In this document: positions 8,259 to 16,280 of the stretch, one piece after another
Layout: every line of letters starts with the position of its first letter
Numbering within the stretch: the stretch's first letter is position 1
Source of the DNA: Thiobacillus sp. 0-1251
GTDB taxonomy: Bacteria > Pseudomonadota > Gammaproteobacteria > Burkholderiales > Thiobacillaceae
Length of the DNA stretch: 64,000 nt
Direction of reading: 5' to 3'
Assembly: GCA_001899305.1 (NCBI GenBank)
Contig: MKWL01000023.1
Location: 1 to 64,000, forward strand
The notes under the pieces: generated by a model
The model's database searches: none
What the model saw: the letters and a program-made list of their open reading frames with translations, nothing else
What the model was told of the DNA's origin: nothing
Made by a program: the position numbers and the translations under genes

Positions 8259-10380
8259 ATGAGGGCTCCCGCGCTACCATGGCTCGCCAAGGGCGCTTCT
8301 GTTGTTTGAAGAAATCGAGTTCGCTACTGCGACCCGTAACAGGGGACAGGGCTTCGAATCCAGCGCGGATACGTTCCCATTCCTCATCCGGGTCAACGAA
8401 TTGCGACGCAAGCGCCATATGGGCGTCGATAGCATCCGCCGCCCATGCAGAGTGGCCGGTAGAGACGTTGTCGATCGTGTTGTGCATATCGACGAACTGC
8501 GTCGAAAAACCGTAGTGCTTCAAGATTTGGCGCGCCGACCGGTAGCTGCCACCCACCCCGGAAAGCTCCATTGCCAGATTGAGGCCGAGTATTTCTGGCC
8601 GAAGTGTGACGGGTAGTTTTCCCAGACACAGCCAGAAGACAGGGAGCCTCAGAGACTCGCTACGCAAACGTGGGTCGTATGGAAATTGTGGCGACCCCGT
8701 CGGCGGAAGATCGATGTCCATCGATAACAGCAGGGCGCGATAAATCCGTGGATGGTTGATGGACAGGTTGCCGTTACCTAGCTCGTCCCAAAAGATGCGG
8801 AAGAGCGGAGAACCAACCCTATCCGACGCGTAATCCACCTCGCTGAAGCCTTGCAGCCAGGCGCCATCGATCAAGGTCAGCGGAGCCAACTGCACTGTCT
8901 CTTCCACGAGCTGCTCGCGACTTGGCATCGATTGCGTTTTCGTCCGTTGAAAGGCCTCGTCGTGTGACGCATGGGTGTCGAGAAGCCACGCCCTGAGGAG
9001 GCCGTGTTGCCACGTCTCCGGCAGGGAACGTTTTGACAACCCAATGGACCTGCGTGCAGCGCCCAGCCAGAACTGGGCGTATTCCAGCGCGAAGCGACGC
9101 GTCCTCGGCGGTAGCGCGCGTCCCTGCAGAAGATGGTAGGCCTCCCGAATATTGGAGGGCACCGCACCGAGCATGAGATCGCCACATTTGATGGACTGTT
9201 GGTGCACAGGCGTTATCGCCAACGGCGACGCTGGTTTGATCGAAGATGGTGCCGGCACCAAAGACAAGATCCATCGCCGAATCACCGCGATGTCGTCGGG
9301 CTCGAAAATTCGAAACATGCGGCCTTGCGACGAGAGTAGGGAACCGAGCAGGGGACTGCGCTCCGGGTCGCCGCGTCGGATCAGGCGGCTTCTCGCGATT
9401 GCATCGATCAGCGGACGCGGATCTTCGATCGCCTCAGTAAACCACTGGCTCAGCGGCTTGCCCTCGAGATCGAACCCCTGATGGTAGATGGCCGCCTCGC
9501 GTGCACGCCCCTGTATTAGCCTCTCCATTGCAAGCGTTGGGTCGTCTACGTGTTTGAGGGCAGCGACAAAGTCATCCGTGTCTGCCGTCACGGCATTGAT
9601 CACCCACAGTATCCCTTCCATGACACGCGCCCGCCGTTCCCTTCGAGAGGCGTGATAATCGAGAATGTGGCGCGAGAGGGAGAGCGGCGTATGTCCAGAC
9701 GGCAGAGCGTCAGTTTGGGACGCGGATAAATTCAGGCGCCTCCAATGGGGCCCGGGAAGGTGATGAGCGAGGACACGCCAGACTGGCAACAATCCGATCG
9801 TGCGCAGCGCATAATCGACGCCGGCGATCTCCGGTTCGAACGCTTCGCTGCAACGGCTCAGCGCGAGCATGATGGCCGGAAACCGAAAGACACCATCGCT
9901 GAGTTCCCGGTCTGCCGCGATGTCGTGGGGGCGGCCTGCTGCGGTTACGAGGCCGGCCTTTCGGGCAAGATGGCGGAAACCGTCTGTCCTCGACATTTCG
10001 GCCAGGCCGACGCCCACATCGTCCGCGAGCAACGCCAGTGATTTCAGTTGGACGTCGTCCTCGAAATTGCCCGGGCGGCTCAGCCCCTGTAACCATCGGC
10101 CAAGCACAGACGCAAGGGGAGCGCTGTGGGCAATCGTGCAATGGATCGCGCGCTTCGTCCGGTCGTCATCGCACATTGACTCGACCGTCGCCCTAAGCAA
10201 GACCTCGCTGTCGCGGGCCCTGCCAGTGAGCACATCGCACAGGGCATCGACGTCGTGGCTCGCCCTGGTTGGACCGGTCTCAAAGTTCCCCAAACCCGTG
10301 CGATCGATCAGGTCCCGAAGGTTGCTCGATTCGACAAACAGTTCGGGGTTCAGGCTCAGTGTGTAGATGTCCCGCCACAT
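8251..10380 (-). CDS. Haem-oxygenase-like diiron oxidase (iron-containing redox enzyme family), tandem-domain form
   Basis: A 709-residue cytoplasmic protein. The C-terminal half (about 480-660) has the pattern of haem-oxygenase-like diiron oxidases: E493/E494, WDELGNG with E533 followed ten residues later by H543, then H633, D637 and H643 in HNTIDNVSTGH. Enzymes of this superfamily carry out N-oxygenation, C-C cleavage or desaturation of amino acids. The N-terminal half (about 70-240) repeats the same outline (LADDVGVG, FEPEIAGVDYALRTIGL, DALPSGH) but the positions matching H543 and H633 are R131 and A220. It therefore looks like a duplicated protein with one live and one degenerate domain. 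The ATG at 10380 has no strong ribosome site. Confidence 0.8.
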   Translation of the reverse strand: MWRDIYTLSLNPELFVESSNLRDLIDRTGLGNFETGPTRASHDVDALCDVLTGRARDSEVLLRATVESMCDDDRTKRAIHCTIAHSAPLASVLGRWLQGLSRPGNFEDDVQLKSLALLADDVGVGLAEMSRTDGFRHLARKAGLVTAAGRPHDIAADRELSDGVFRFPAIMLALSRCSEAFEPEIAGVDYALRTIGLLPVWRVLAHHLPGPHWRRLNLSASQTDALPSGHTPLSLSRHILDYHASRRERRARVMEGILWVINAVTADTDDFVAALKHVDDPTLAMERLIQGRAREAAIYHQGFDLEGKPLSQWFTEAIEDPRPLIDAIARSRLIRRGDPERSPLLGSLLSSQGRMFRIFEPDDIAVIRRWILSLVPAPSSIKPASPLAITPVHQQSIKCGDLMLGAVPSNIREAYHLLQGRALPPRTRRFALEYAQFWLGAARRSIGLSKRSLPETWQHGLLRAWLLDTHASHDEAFQRTKTQSMPSREQLVEETVQLAPLTLIDGAWLQGFSEVDYASDRVGSPLFRIFWDELGNGNLSINHPRIYRALLLSMDIDLPPTGSPQFPYDPRLRSESLRLPVFWLCLGKLPVTLRPEILGLNLAMELSGVGGSYRSARQILKHYGFSTQFVDMHNTIDNVSTGHSAWAADAIDAHMALASQFVDPDEEWERIRAGFEALSPVTGRSSELDFFKQQKRPWRAMVAREPSYV

Positions 10381-10416
10381 TTGTGCAATACCGTTAACAA
10401 AGGTTTTTGAGGGAGT

Positions 10417-11898
10417 TCACGGCCGACCCCGCTGGGGTCCGGTTTGGCCGTTCGTAGCGCCGCCAATGGAGGCGGAAGGGTCCGAGCCATACTCACGACG
10501 AATACCCTGCCAGACCATGATCCAGGCGGATGCGAGCAGGATGACCGAGGCGGACGCGGCAATGCGGAGCCCGGGGACGATGTGATCGTCGCCGCCTGCG
10601 ATGAGGCTTCCAAACACCGCCACGCCGATCGCGCCCGCGGCTTGACGCGCAGCGTTGAGCACCGCTGATGCTGTGCCTGACCACGTCGGTTCTACGCTGG
10701 ATAAGATGGTCGCTGTCATCGCCGGTACCACGAGCGCCGCTCCGCCGGGAATTAGCAGAAACGGCACGATCATTGACAGATAGGAGCTTCCGGCGTCGAG
10801 CCGCACTAGGAGACCGTAGCCGAAAGCCCCCAGCGCGCAGCCGAGCAGCATTGGCAACCGTGCACCAAAGCGGCTGTTCAGCCAGCCGCTGACGAGGTTG
10901 GCAATGACAGATGTCGCAGTCAGTGGAACGAACGCAAGGCCGGCCTGCATGACGCTGTAGCTCCTGACGTGCTGCAGATAAAGGCTCAAGACGAACACGA
11001 GGCCGTAATAGGTAAGATTCACCGCCATACCTAGCAGCACGGCCTGACTAAAATGCGGCAGGCGGAAGAAACGCAGCGGCAACATGGGATGCGTTGCCCG
11101 CGCTTCGACGAACACGAAGGACACCGCACTGGCGAACGCGAGGCAGAAGCCGCTCAGTACGGCCGGATGCCCCCATCCTTGCGCCCCTGCCTCGATCGTG
11201 GCCCCACAAAGGCTGGTCAACGCCAGCACGGCCAACAGCTGGCCTGGAAGATCGAGCGGGCGGGTTGTGCGCAGCGTCTCCGTAAGACGCCAGGTCATGC
11301 CGATGCCCAGAGCGCATAGCGGCAGGTTCGCGAGAAATATGCTTCGCCATCCGAAGCTATCAAGCAGGATGCCGCCGACCACAGGGCCCACAGCAATCGA
11401 CCCGCTCCCGGCGGCCGTCCACAAGGCTATGGCGCGCGCGCGCAGCTTTCGGTCGTGGGCGCAGGCATGGTTGAGCAAAGCGAGTGAAGGCGGGACCAGC
11501 AGCGCGGCGCCTAACCCCTGTACCGCTCGAGCGGCAACCAATTGAGCAACCGAGGTTGCCATGCCGCACGCAGACGATCCCAGACCGAATACGGCGAAGC
11601 CGATCAGGTAGGCCCGTTTGGCGCCGAAGCGGTCGGCCACGGTACCAGCCGACAGCAACAGCACGGCGAACGCCAGAGTGTAGGCATCCACGACCCATTG
11701 CAGCCCGTCAAGAGGGCTGTCGAGAGCCACGCCGAGTTGTTTGAGCGCGACATTTACGATGGTCACGTCAAGTTGCACGACCGCGAACCCGAGTCCCGTG
11801 GCGGTCACCGTCCATGTCATTGACGGCCGCCGACGCCCTAACGCCGACATGGCGGGCCAGTGGTCGATTTGGTCGATGAGGTCATCGTTCGCCTTCAC
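10417..11898 (-). CDS. MFS exporter, DHA2 (EmrB/QacA-like, 14-helix) family
   Basis: A 493-residue inner-membrane drug/proton antiporter. The first helix carries LDVTIVNVALKQLG, a form of the DHA2 family motif, and the loop 2-3 motif is GTVADRFGAKRAY. About fourteen hydrophobic segments can be counted, and GPVVGGILLD matches antiporter motif C. The assigned start is a GTG at 11898; an ATG at 11850 is possible. It lies 36 bases upstream of the diiron gene and on the same strand. In this context export of the cluster product, giving self-protection, is the obvious role, but that is inference. Confidence 0.9.
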   Translation of the reverse strand: MKANDDLIDQIDHWPAMSALGRRRPSMTWTVTATGLGFAVVQLDVTIVNVALKQLGVALDSPLDGLQWVVDAYTLAFAVLLLSAGTVADRFGAKRAYLIGFAVFGLGSSACGMATSVAQLVAARAVQGLGAALLVPPSLALLNHACAHDRKLRARAIALWTAAGSGSIAVGPVVGGILLDSFGWRSIFLANLPLCALGIGMTWRLTETLRTTRPLDLPGQLLAVLALTSLCGATIEAGAQGWGHPAVLSGFCLAFASAVSFVFVEARATHPMLPLRFFRLPHFSQAVLLGMAVNLTYYGLVFVLSLYLQHVRSYSVMQAGLAFVPLTATSVIANLVSGWLNSRFGARLPMLLGCALGAFGYGLLVRLDAGSSYLSMIVPFLLIPGGAALVVPAMTATILSSVEPTWSGTASAVLNAARQAAGAIGVAVFGSLIAGGDDHIVPGLRIAASASVILLASAWIMVWQGIRREYGSDPSASIGGATNGQTGPQRGRP

Positions 11899-12066
11899 GT
11901 TCAGTATGTTTCCCTTTAGCGGGGCCCAGATAGATCACGAGGCTCCGTTTTTGAATCGATGCGTAACGGCTGTCTCAAAACATGGGGTAAATTGAAGCGT
12001 CCTTCCGCTTGTCGCTTTTTTTGCTCTCGATCCCCAAAAGCCGAAGAAAAGAACGCCATATGGTTT

Positions 12067-13074
12067 TCATGTCAGATTTCCTTGATTCAATTCACGGAGA
12101 AGAAGTTTTGCCACCACGTCAGAGCCCTCGTCAGTAAGGTGAATGCGATCGACAAAGAGCCACTGATCAGGTCGAGCGGCTTGCGCCAGCACTGATGTAA
12201 AGTTGATGAACCTGACCCCCATTTCTTTCATGCCTAGCTGCAGGTGTTCACTGAACAGGCGATGAGTCTCTACAGAGCAAACGTCTCGGTATGTCTCTCG
12301 GAACGAGCCTTGGGTATCGAGCTCGGCGAAGATGGCCTGCTCCTCGACAGAGCCGGTGGGACGAACCCAGTTTGCTAGGGGCTGAAGCACATAGGTCAGT
12401 CGGGCACCCAGCGCGTCGCATAGCATTCGCCACGAGTTCAAATGCCGTAAGATTAAGTCGGAGGTGTAGATGACCTGCTCGTCGACCGGGAGGACAGTCC
12501 CTGACATTGCGCGCTGACCGCCCTTTTTGAACCACGGCAGGCCGGTCGCCCGGGTACCGGTCAGGCGATCGAAGAACTGTTGGCTGAAGAAAAACCCGCC
12601 GTGCTCTCCACGCAAATTCGATGGAAGCCCGGACAGCACGAGATCATTGAGCCCGGAGAAAATAACGACTTCCTTCACGGGCGGCAGCCGGTGGCGATAG
12701 AGCAGAAACTGGAAGAGCTCCTGCATGGAGTTGAAAGCGCGCCCGCCGAAGTTTATCCACCGCTCCGGCCGGGGATCGTTTTCCGTGAGCCGCGATGAGA
12801 GGGTATGCCGATCGGCGGTGGCCCCAGTGCCGAACACAGTGGAGCTGCCCACGAGCAGACGAACCGGATCCTCTGTGTTTAGCGTCGTGGCGGAGTATCG
12901 AGCGTTGCGGGCTTCGCTGTACCGAAATCCGGAGTCATCCGTGGACACTATATCCGTCCTGAAATTGGTCGGGTGGAAATACATGACGTATGGCAACCAG
13001 CCGAGGTTGTCCGGGTCCATGAATTCGCCGACATAGCCCTGCATTTGTGGCGTGAGTTCGGAAACTGCAGACAT
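12067..13074 (-). CDS. SGNH/GDSL hydrolase-like protein
   Basis: A 335-residue protein with SGNH blocks in order: LLVGSSTVFGTG (GDS-like, nucleophile probably S78), WINFGG (block II Gly), FSGLND (block III, N143) and FVDRIHLTDEG near residue 309 (block V Asp309 and His312). All four catalytic positions appear present. The N-terminal 70 residues, with YFHPTNFRTDIVSTDDSGFRYSE, precede the hydrolase core. There is no signal peptide. Some proteins of this shape are annotated as phenazine-inducing factors next to biosynthetic clusters; I use that only as a hint. It could acylate, deacylate or hydrolyse an ester in the pathway. The ATG at 13074 has an AAAAGG ribosome site. Confidence 0.75.
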   Translation of the reverse strand: MSAVSELTPQMQGYVGEFMDPDNLGWLPYVMYFHPTNFRTDIVSTDDSGFRYSEARNARYSATTLNTEDPVRLLVGSSTVFGTGATADRHTLSSRLTENDPRPERWINFGGRAFNSMQELFQFLLYRHRLPPVKEVVIFSGLNDLVLSGLPSNLRGEHGGFFFSQQFFDRLTGTRATGLPWFKKGGQRAMSGTVLPVDEQVIYTSDLILRHLNSWRMLCDALGARLTYVLQPLANWVRPTGSVEEQAIFAELDTQGSFRETYRDVCSVETHRLFSEHLQLGMKEMGVRFINFTSVLAQAARPDQWLFVDRIHLTDEGSDVVAKLLLRELNQGNLT

Positions 13075-13253
13075 CGGTGGACCTTTTCAGGGGCCAAATC
13101 AAAAGCCCGTTAAATATGAAGACGCCCAACATGCGCGGCTCGAAAAGCCGGCGTGGTGGTCACGAAAGGAGGCGCTTTCCCGCCCGCAGCCCTATGGCTG
13201 GAAGAAGCATTCACAGTTGGTGAATCTCTTTGGCCAAATTGCGGCAGCAACGG

Positions 13254-14189
13254 CTAGGGCTCGGGGCGCAGCTCCTTCATGGTCCCGCTTTCGATCCGTG
13301 CCAGCATTCGTCTGACCATCTCCTGTACCGGTTCATCGTCGTGCCGCGCCGGCACGAACTCAGGATGTCTCGCATTGATGTCTTGGCTCTTGCGTGTCCA
13401 CGTCTCCCAGCCGTTGAATGGTATTGAGGTGTTCGCATTGAACGAAGGCCAGGCGCGATATTTGTTGACGCCCGTGACGGAAGCGCCACGAACCAGGATG
13501 GGGTTTAGATAGAGTGCCTCGTTCGCGATGGTCGTCGAGGTGTTGATGTACGCCATATCGAGGCCGCACCGACGTTTTGACGATCGGTTTGCCTCCGATC
13601 CATGGATGATATAGGGGTGATGCACCGACACATCCCCGGGCTGCAGTTCGATGTCGACTGCATTGTGGACGTCGACGTGTTTGTCTTCCATCGAGGTCAT
13701 GAGTAAGTTGGGTGTATCCCTTCTCAGCACTAACTTTTGCAGGGGCAGCTTGTGAGAACCAGGGATGACGCGGAGGCAGCCGTTTTCGGTCGTGCTTTCA
13801 TCGATCGCCAGCCACAACGAGGTTGCCTCCATTGGAGACAGGTTCCAGTAAGCGCCGTCTTGATGCCAAAGAACAGCATGGCCGTCGAGCGGGGGCTTGC
13901 AGATGTAGTGAGCGGTGAAGCAGGCAAGATCCGAACCGAGGATGAGTTCGGCGATATCGAGCAGGCGCTCGTCTGTGACCAGGCGAACCCAGAACGCATC
14001 ATCCCGCATTAGCGGATGATGAAGGTGTTCAGGGCGAAACTCGGGAAACCTTTTGCGAAGCCAGAGGAAATGTTCCCTCGCTTCGGAGAGAAGGTCTGGA
14101 TCGATGACGTTTCTGAAAATTGTGAAACCATTTTCTTTATATTCCTGCAGATTACACAAATATTGGTTCCTCTTACTTACGTCGATCAT
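13254..14189 (-). CDS. Phytanoyl-CoA dioxygenase (PhyH)-family Fe(II)/2-oxoglutarate oxygenase
   Basis: A 311-residue enzyme of the PhyH family. The iron-binding triad is H109 and D111 (WHQDGAYW) with H196 (HHPYIIHGSEANRSS), and R206 ten residues later should bind 2-oxoglutarate. The fold-typical segment VIPGSHKLPL is present. Such enzymes hydroxylate or otherwise oxidise unactivated carbons of small molecules, including free amino acids. The ATG at 14189 was chosen because GGGGA precedes it at correct spacing; a TTG twelve codons upstream has no advantage. It is the promoter-proximal gene of the cargo cluster, transcribed divergently from the MocR regulator. The product it acts on is unknown. 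Confidence 0.88.
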   Translation of the reverse strand: MIDVSKRNQYLCNLQEYKENGFTIFRNVIDPDLLSEAREHFLWLRKRFPEFRPEHLHHPLMRDDAFWVRLVTDERLLDIAELILGSDLACFTAHYICKPPLDGHAVLWHQDGAYWNLSPMEATSLWLAIDESTTENGCLRVIPGSHKLPLQKLVLRRDTPNLLMTSMEDKHVDVHNAVDIELQPGDVSVHHPYIIHGSEANRSSKRRCGLDMAYINTSTTIANEALYLNPILVRGASVTGVNKYRAWPSFNANTSIPFNGWETWTRKSQDINARHPEFVPARHDDEPVQEMVRRMLARIESGTMKELRPEP

Positions 14190-14370
14190 ATTTTCGTCCC
14201 CACGGTACTCAGAAAAAGTCGTCAAGCAGCGGCATCGATTGGCAGCAATTATTGGTGCGCCGCAATGGTGCGAACATGTACGGTTCGTGGTATTTTTGTC
14301 AGTACCGTTCAGCCGAAAAAAGAAACACTTCCAATGCCCTGGTCCGTGCCGTCCTCAAAGAGTATTTAGC
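14190..14370. promoter_or_regulatory. Divergent control region between the dioxygenase and MocR genes
   Basis: The 181-base spacer holds repeated elements expected of a MocR target. ACGGTACT at 14202..14209 and AGTACCGT at 14301..14308 are perfect inverted copies. GTACGGTTC (14278..14286) and GTACCGTTC (14302..14310) are near-identical direct repeats 24 bases apart. A 16-base imperfect palindrome spans 14251..14266. MocR/GabR/PdxR regulators bind paired direct repeats in such divergent spacers; the assignment of these copies as operators is inference. Confidence 0.5.
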
Positions 14371-15786
14371 GTGAAGGTCGACATCGAGCTTGACCGCAGC
14401 AGCGGTATTCCGCTTACTGATCAGATTGTCGACGGCATCGTTCGATGGTTACAGCGTGGCGTGGCCAGTTCTGGTGTGAAGCTGCCGTCGATTCGGCAGT
14501 TCGCAACCGATCAGGGCGTCAGCCGTTACCCAGTAATTGATGCTTATGATCGCTTGGTCGCACTCGGCTACATCGAATCTCGGCCCGGCTCCGGGTTTTA
14601 CGTGGCAAACCATCGCAAGCAGCATGCAGCTGCGGCACTGGGTCTTGCAGATCCACGCCGCGCCGAGGACGAATCGGAACACATCCTCGAACAGCTCAAC
14701 CACCCCAGCGACTCGCTAAAACTTGGTAGCGGATTCATCCCGGACGCATGGCGCGATAAGGAGGGTCTCGGAAGAGCGATCCGCCATGTGTCGCGTGTAG
14801 AGAGTACGAATCTAGTCGATTACGCGACGCAACGCGGTTCTTCCGCACTGTGCGCGCATCTTCTACACCGTGTTGCACAGTTGGGTATCGAGGCGCAGCC
14901 CTCGCAGATTTTGCTAACCCAAGGTGCCAGCCAAGCTCTTGATCTGCTGATTCGTTACATCCTCAAGCCGGGTGACACGATGTTCGTGGAGGACCCGGGC
15001 TACTACAGCCTATACGGTCTGCTCAAGCTGCATGGAGTCAATCTTGTTGGGATTCCTCGCACACACACCGGACCGGACCTCGATGTTCTGCAAGCGCAGT
15101 TGAAAAGGCATCGCCCCAAGCTTTTCTTCATCAACACGGTGTTTCACAACCCGACGGGTACGACCGTCTCACCGCAGGTCGCTTTCCGCCTGCTGGAGAT
15201 GGCACGCGAGAACGGAATAACGATAGTTGAAGATGACATTTACGCCGACTACCAGGCGACGCCGACCGAACGTCTCGCGACACTCGATCAGCTTGAGCAC
15301 GTCATCTACATAGGCGGGCTATCGAAAACCCTTTCGTCTTCGTTGCGGGTCGGCTACGTGCTCGCCTCGTCCACAATTATCAAGGACCTAGCCGACATCA
15401 AGATGCTGACGAGTCTTGGAAACTCGCGCTTTTCCGAAGCGGTCGTGGCCACGATGCTCGAACGCGGCACGTACCGAAAGTATCTAGAGAAACTACGACT
15501 GCGGATTCAATGCGCGATGGGATCAACGATTCAGGTGCTAGAAGGCTGTGGCTGGGAAGTATTCGAGAAGTCTGGCGGCGGTACGTTTATCTGGGCACGC
15601 CTGCCCCATATTGCTGATTCCGCTCGCTTGGTTGAGTGTGGCGCGCCGCTCGGAGTGACAATCGCGCCCGGCAAGTATTTTCGACCGCATTCCGAAGAAT
15701 GCCCCTGGATTCGCATCAACGTTGCATTTTCTGGCGATCCGCGTGCACGAACGTTCTTCGAGACTGCAGCTTTGCTCAAGCCCTAA
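14371..15786 (+). CDS. MocR-family regulator (GntR helix-turn-helix fused to aminotransferase-like domain)
   Basis: A 471-residue protein with an N-terminal GntR winged helix (about 1-78: PLTDQIVDGIVRWL, KLPSIRQFATDQGVSR, GYIESRPGSGFYV) fused to a type I aminotransferase-fold domain with the PLP lysine K319 in GGLSKTLSSSLRVGYV. MocR regulators sense PLP together with an amino acid or amine and control a divergent target. Here the divergent target is the PhyH-to-ilvA cluster, which suggests an amino-acid-like inducer. The start is a GTG at 14371 preceded by AAAGAG; longer in-frame extensions lack similarity to the family. It is the only plus-strand gene of this cargo block. Confidence 0.9.
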   Translation: MKVDIELDRSSGIPLTDQIVDGIVRWLQRGVASSGVKLPSIRQFATDQGVSRYPVIDAYDRLVALGYIESRPGSGFYVANHRKQHAAAALGLADPRRAEDESEHILEQLNHPSDSLKLGSGFIPDAWRDKEGLGRAIRHVSRVESTNLVDYATQRGSSALCAHLLHRVAQLGIEAQPSQILLTQGASQALDLLIRYILKPGDTMFVEDPGYYSLYGLLKLHGVNLVGIPRTHTGPDLDVLQAQLKRHRPKLFFINTVFHNPTGTTVSPQVAFRLLEMARENGITIVEDDIYADYQATPTERLATLDQLEHVIYIGGLSKTLSSSLRVGYVLASSTIIKDLADIKMLTSLGNSRFSEAVVATMLERGTYRKYLEKLRLRIQCAMGSTIQVLEGCGWEVFEKSGGGTFIWARLPHIADSARLVECGAPLGVTIAPGKYFRPHSEECPWIRINVAFSGDPRARTFFETAALLKP

Positions 15787-15796
15787 GAGGGGAGGG

Positions 15797-15983
15797 GGGA
15801 TAGAGTCCAAGGTGCAGTCGCCTGTCGCTATGGTGCACCAGGGCATCGAATGTTCTGGTTGCTAGTTGTAGAGTGCTTGCTCCAAGATGTCTAGGGCGAA
15901 GTCCGTTCGCATGGAGTGACTGTTCCGCCCCCACGATGCGCCTGACGTACACATCGATCACAGACGCTACCAAAGATATCCTG
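15797..15983 (-). pseudogene. Relic of an IS3-type transposase integrase core
   Basis: A minus-strand stretch reads ISLVASVIDVYVRRIVGAEQ, a degenerate form of the IS3-family core (VAFVIDVYARRIVGWR), and then DALVHHSDRRLHLGLYP, matching the ALVHHSDRG box. No intact start, complete catalytic triad or second orf is present. The relic lies between the MocR gene and the relaxase, at the cargo/backbone junction, and suggests that an insertion sequence took part in acquisition or later decay. Confidence 0.6.
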
Positions 15984-16280
15984 CGCACCCTGTTTGCGGC
16001 CCTTGTTGACGGCTCATACGGTACGGCACCAATGCCACCATGCATTGATGCACGCGAAAGCGCAGCTAGTTGCCGTCGTCGATGAGCGGCTCCACCGTTT
16101 CGCCGAGGGCCTCGAGGAACGACGCTTCCATGGTGCGGCTGTGGAACATATGGGAGTGTTAGTGAATGGGCGGTCATCACGCGGTGGACTGCTGATCGAG
16201 TTCGCGAACATACGAGCACCTGAAATAGCGCTGACGCAGACCATGCTGCTGAAGCCAAAAACCGAAACCGCATGAGCGTA
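15984..16280. other. Degenerate sequence between the transposase relic and relaxase
   Basis: No intact gene found. It may hold the rest of the decayed insertion sequence, since the transposase relic points out of it on the minus strand, but frames are broken and no clear motif or terminal inverted repeat could be recognised. Confidence 0.3.

Noticed and set aside
12001..12066. Possible terminator between the SGNH and MFS genes
   Set aside because: A T run is visible but no convincing stem precedes it on either strand.
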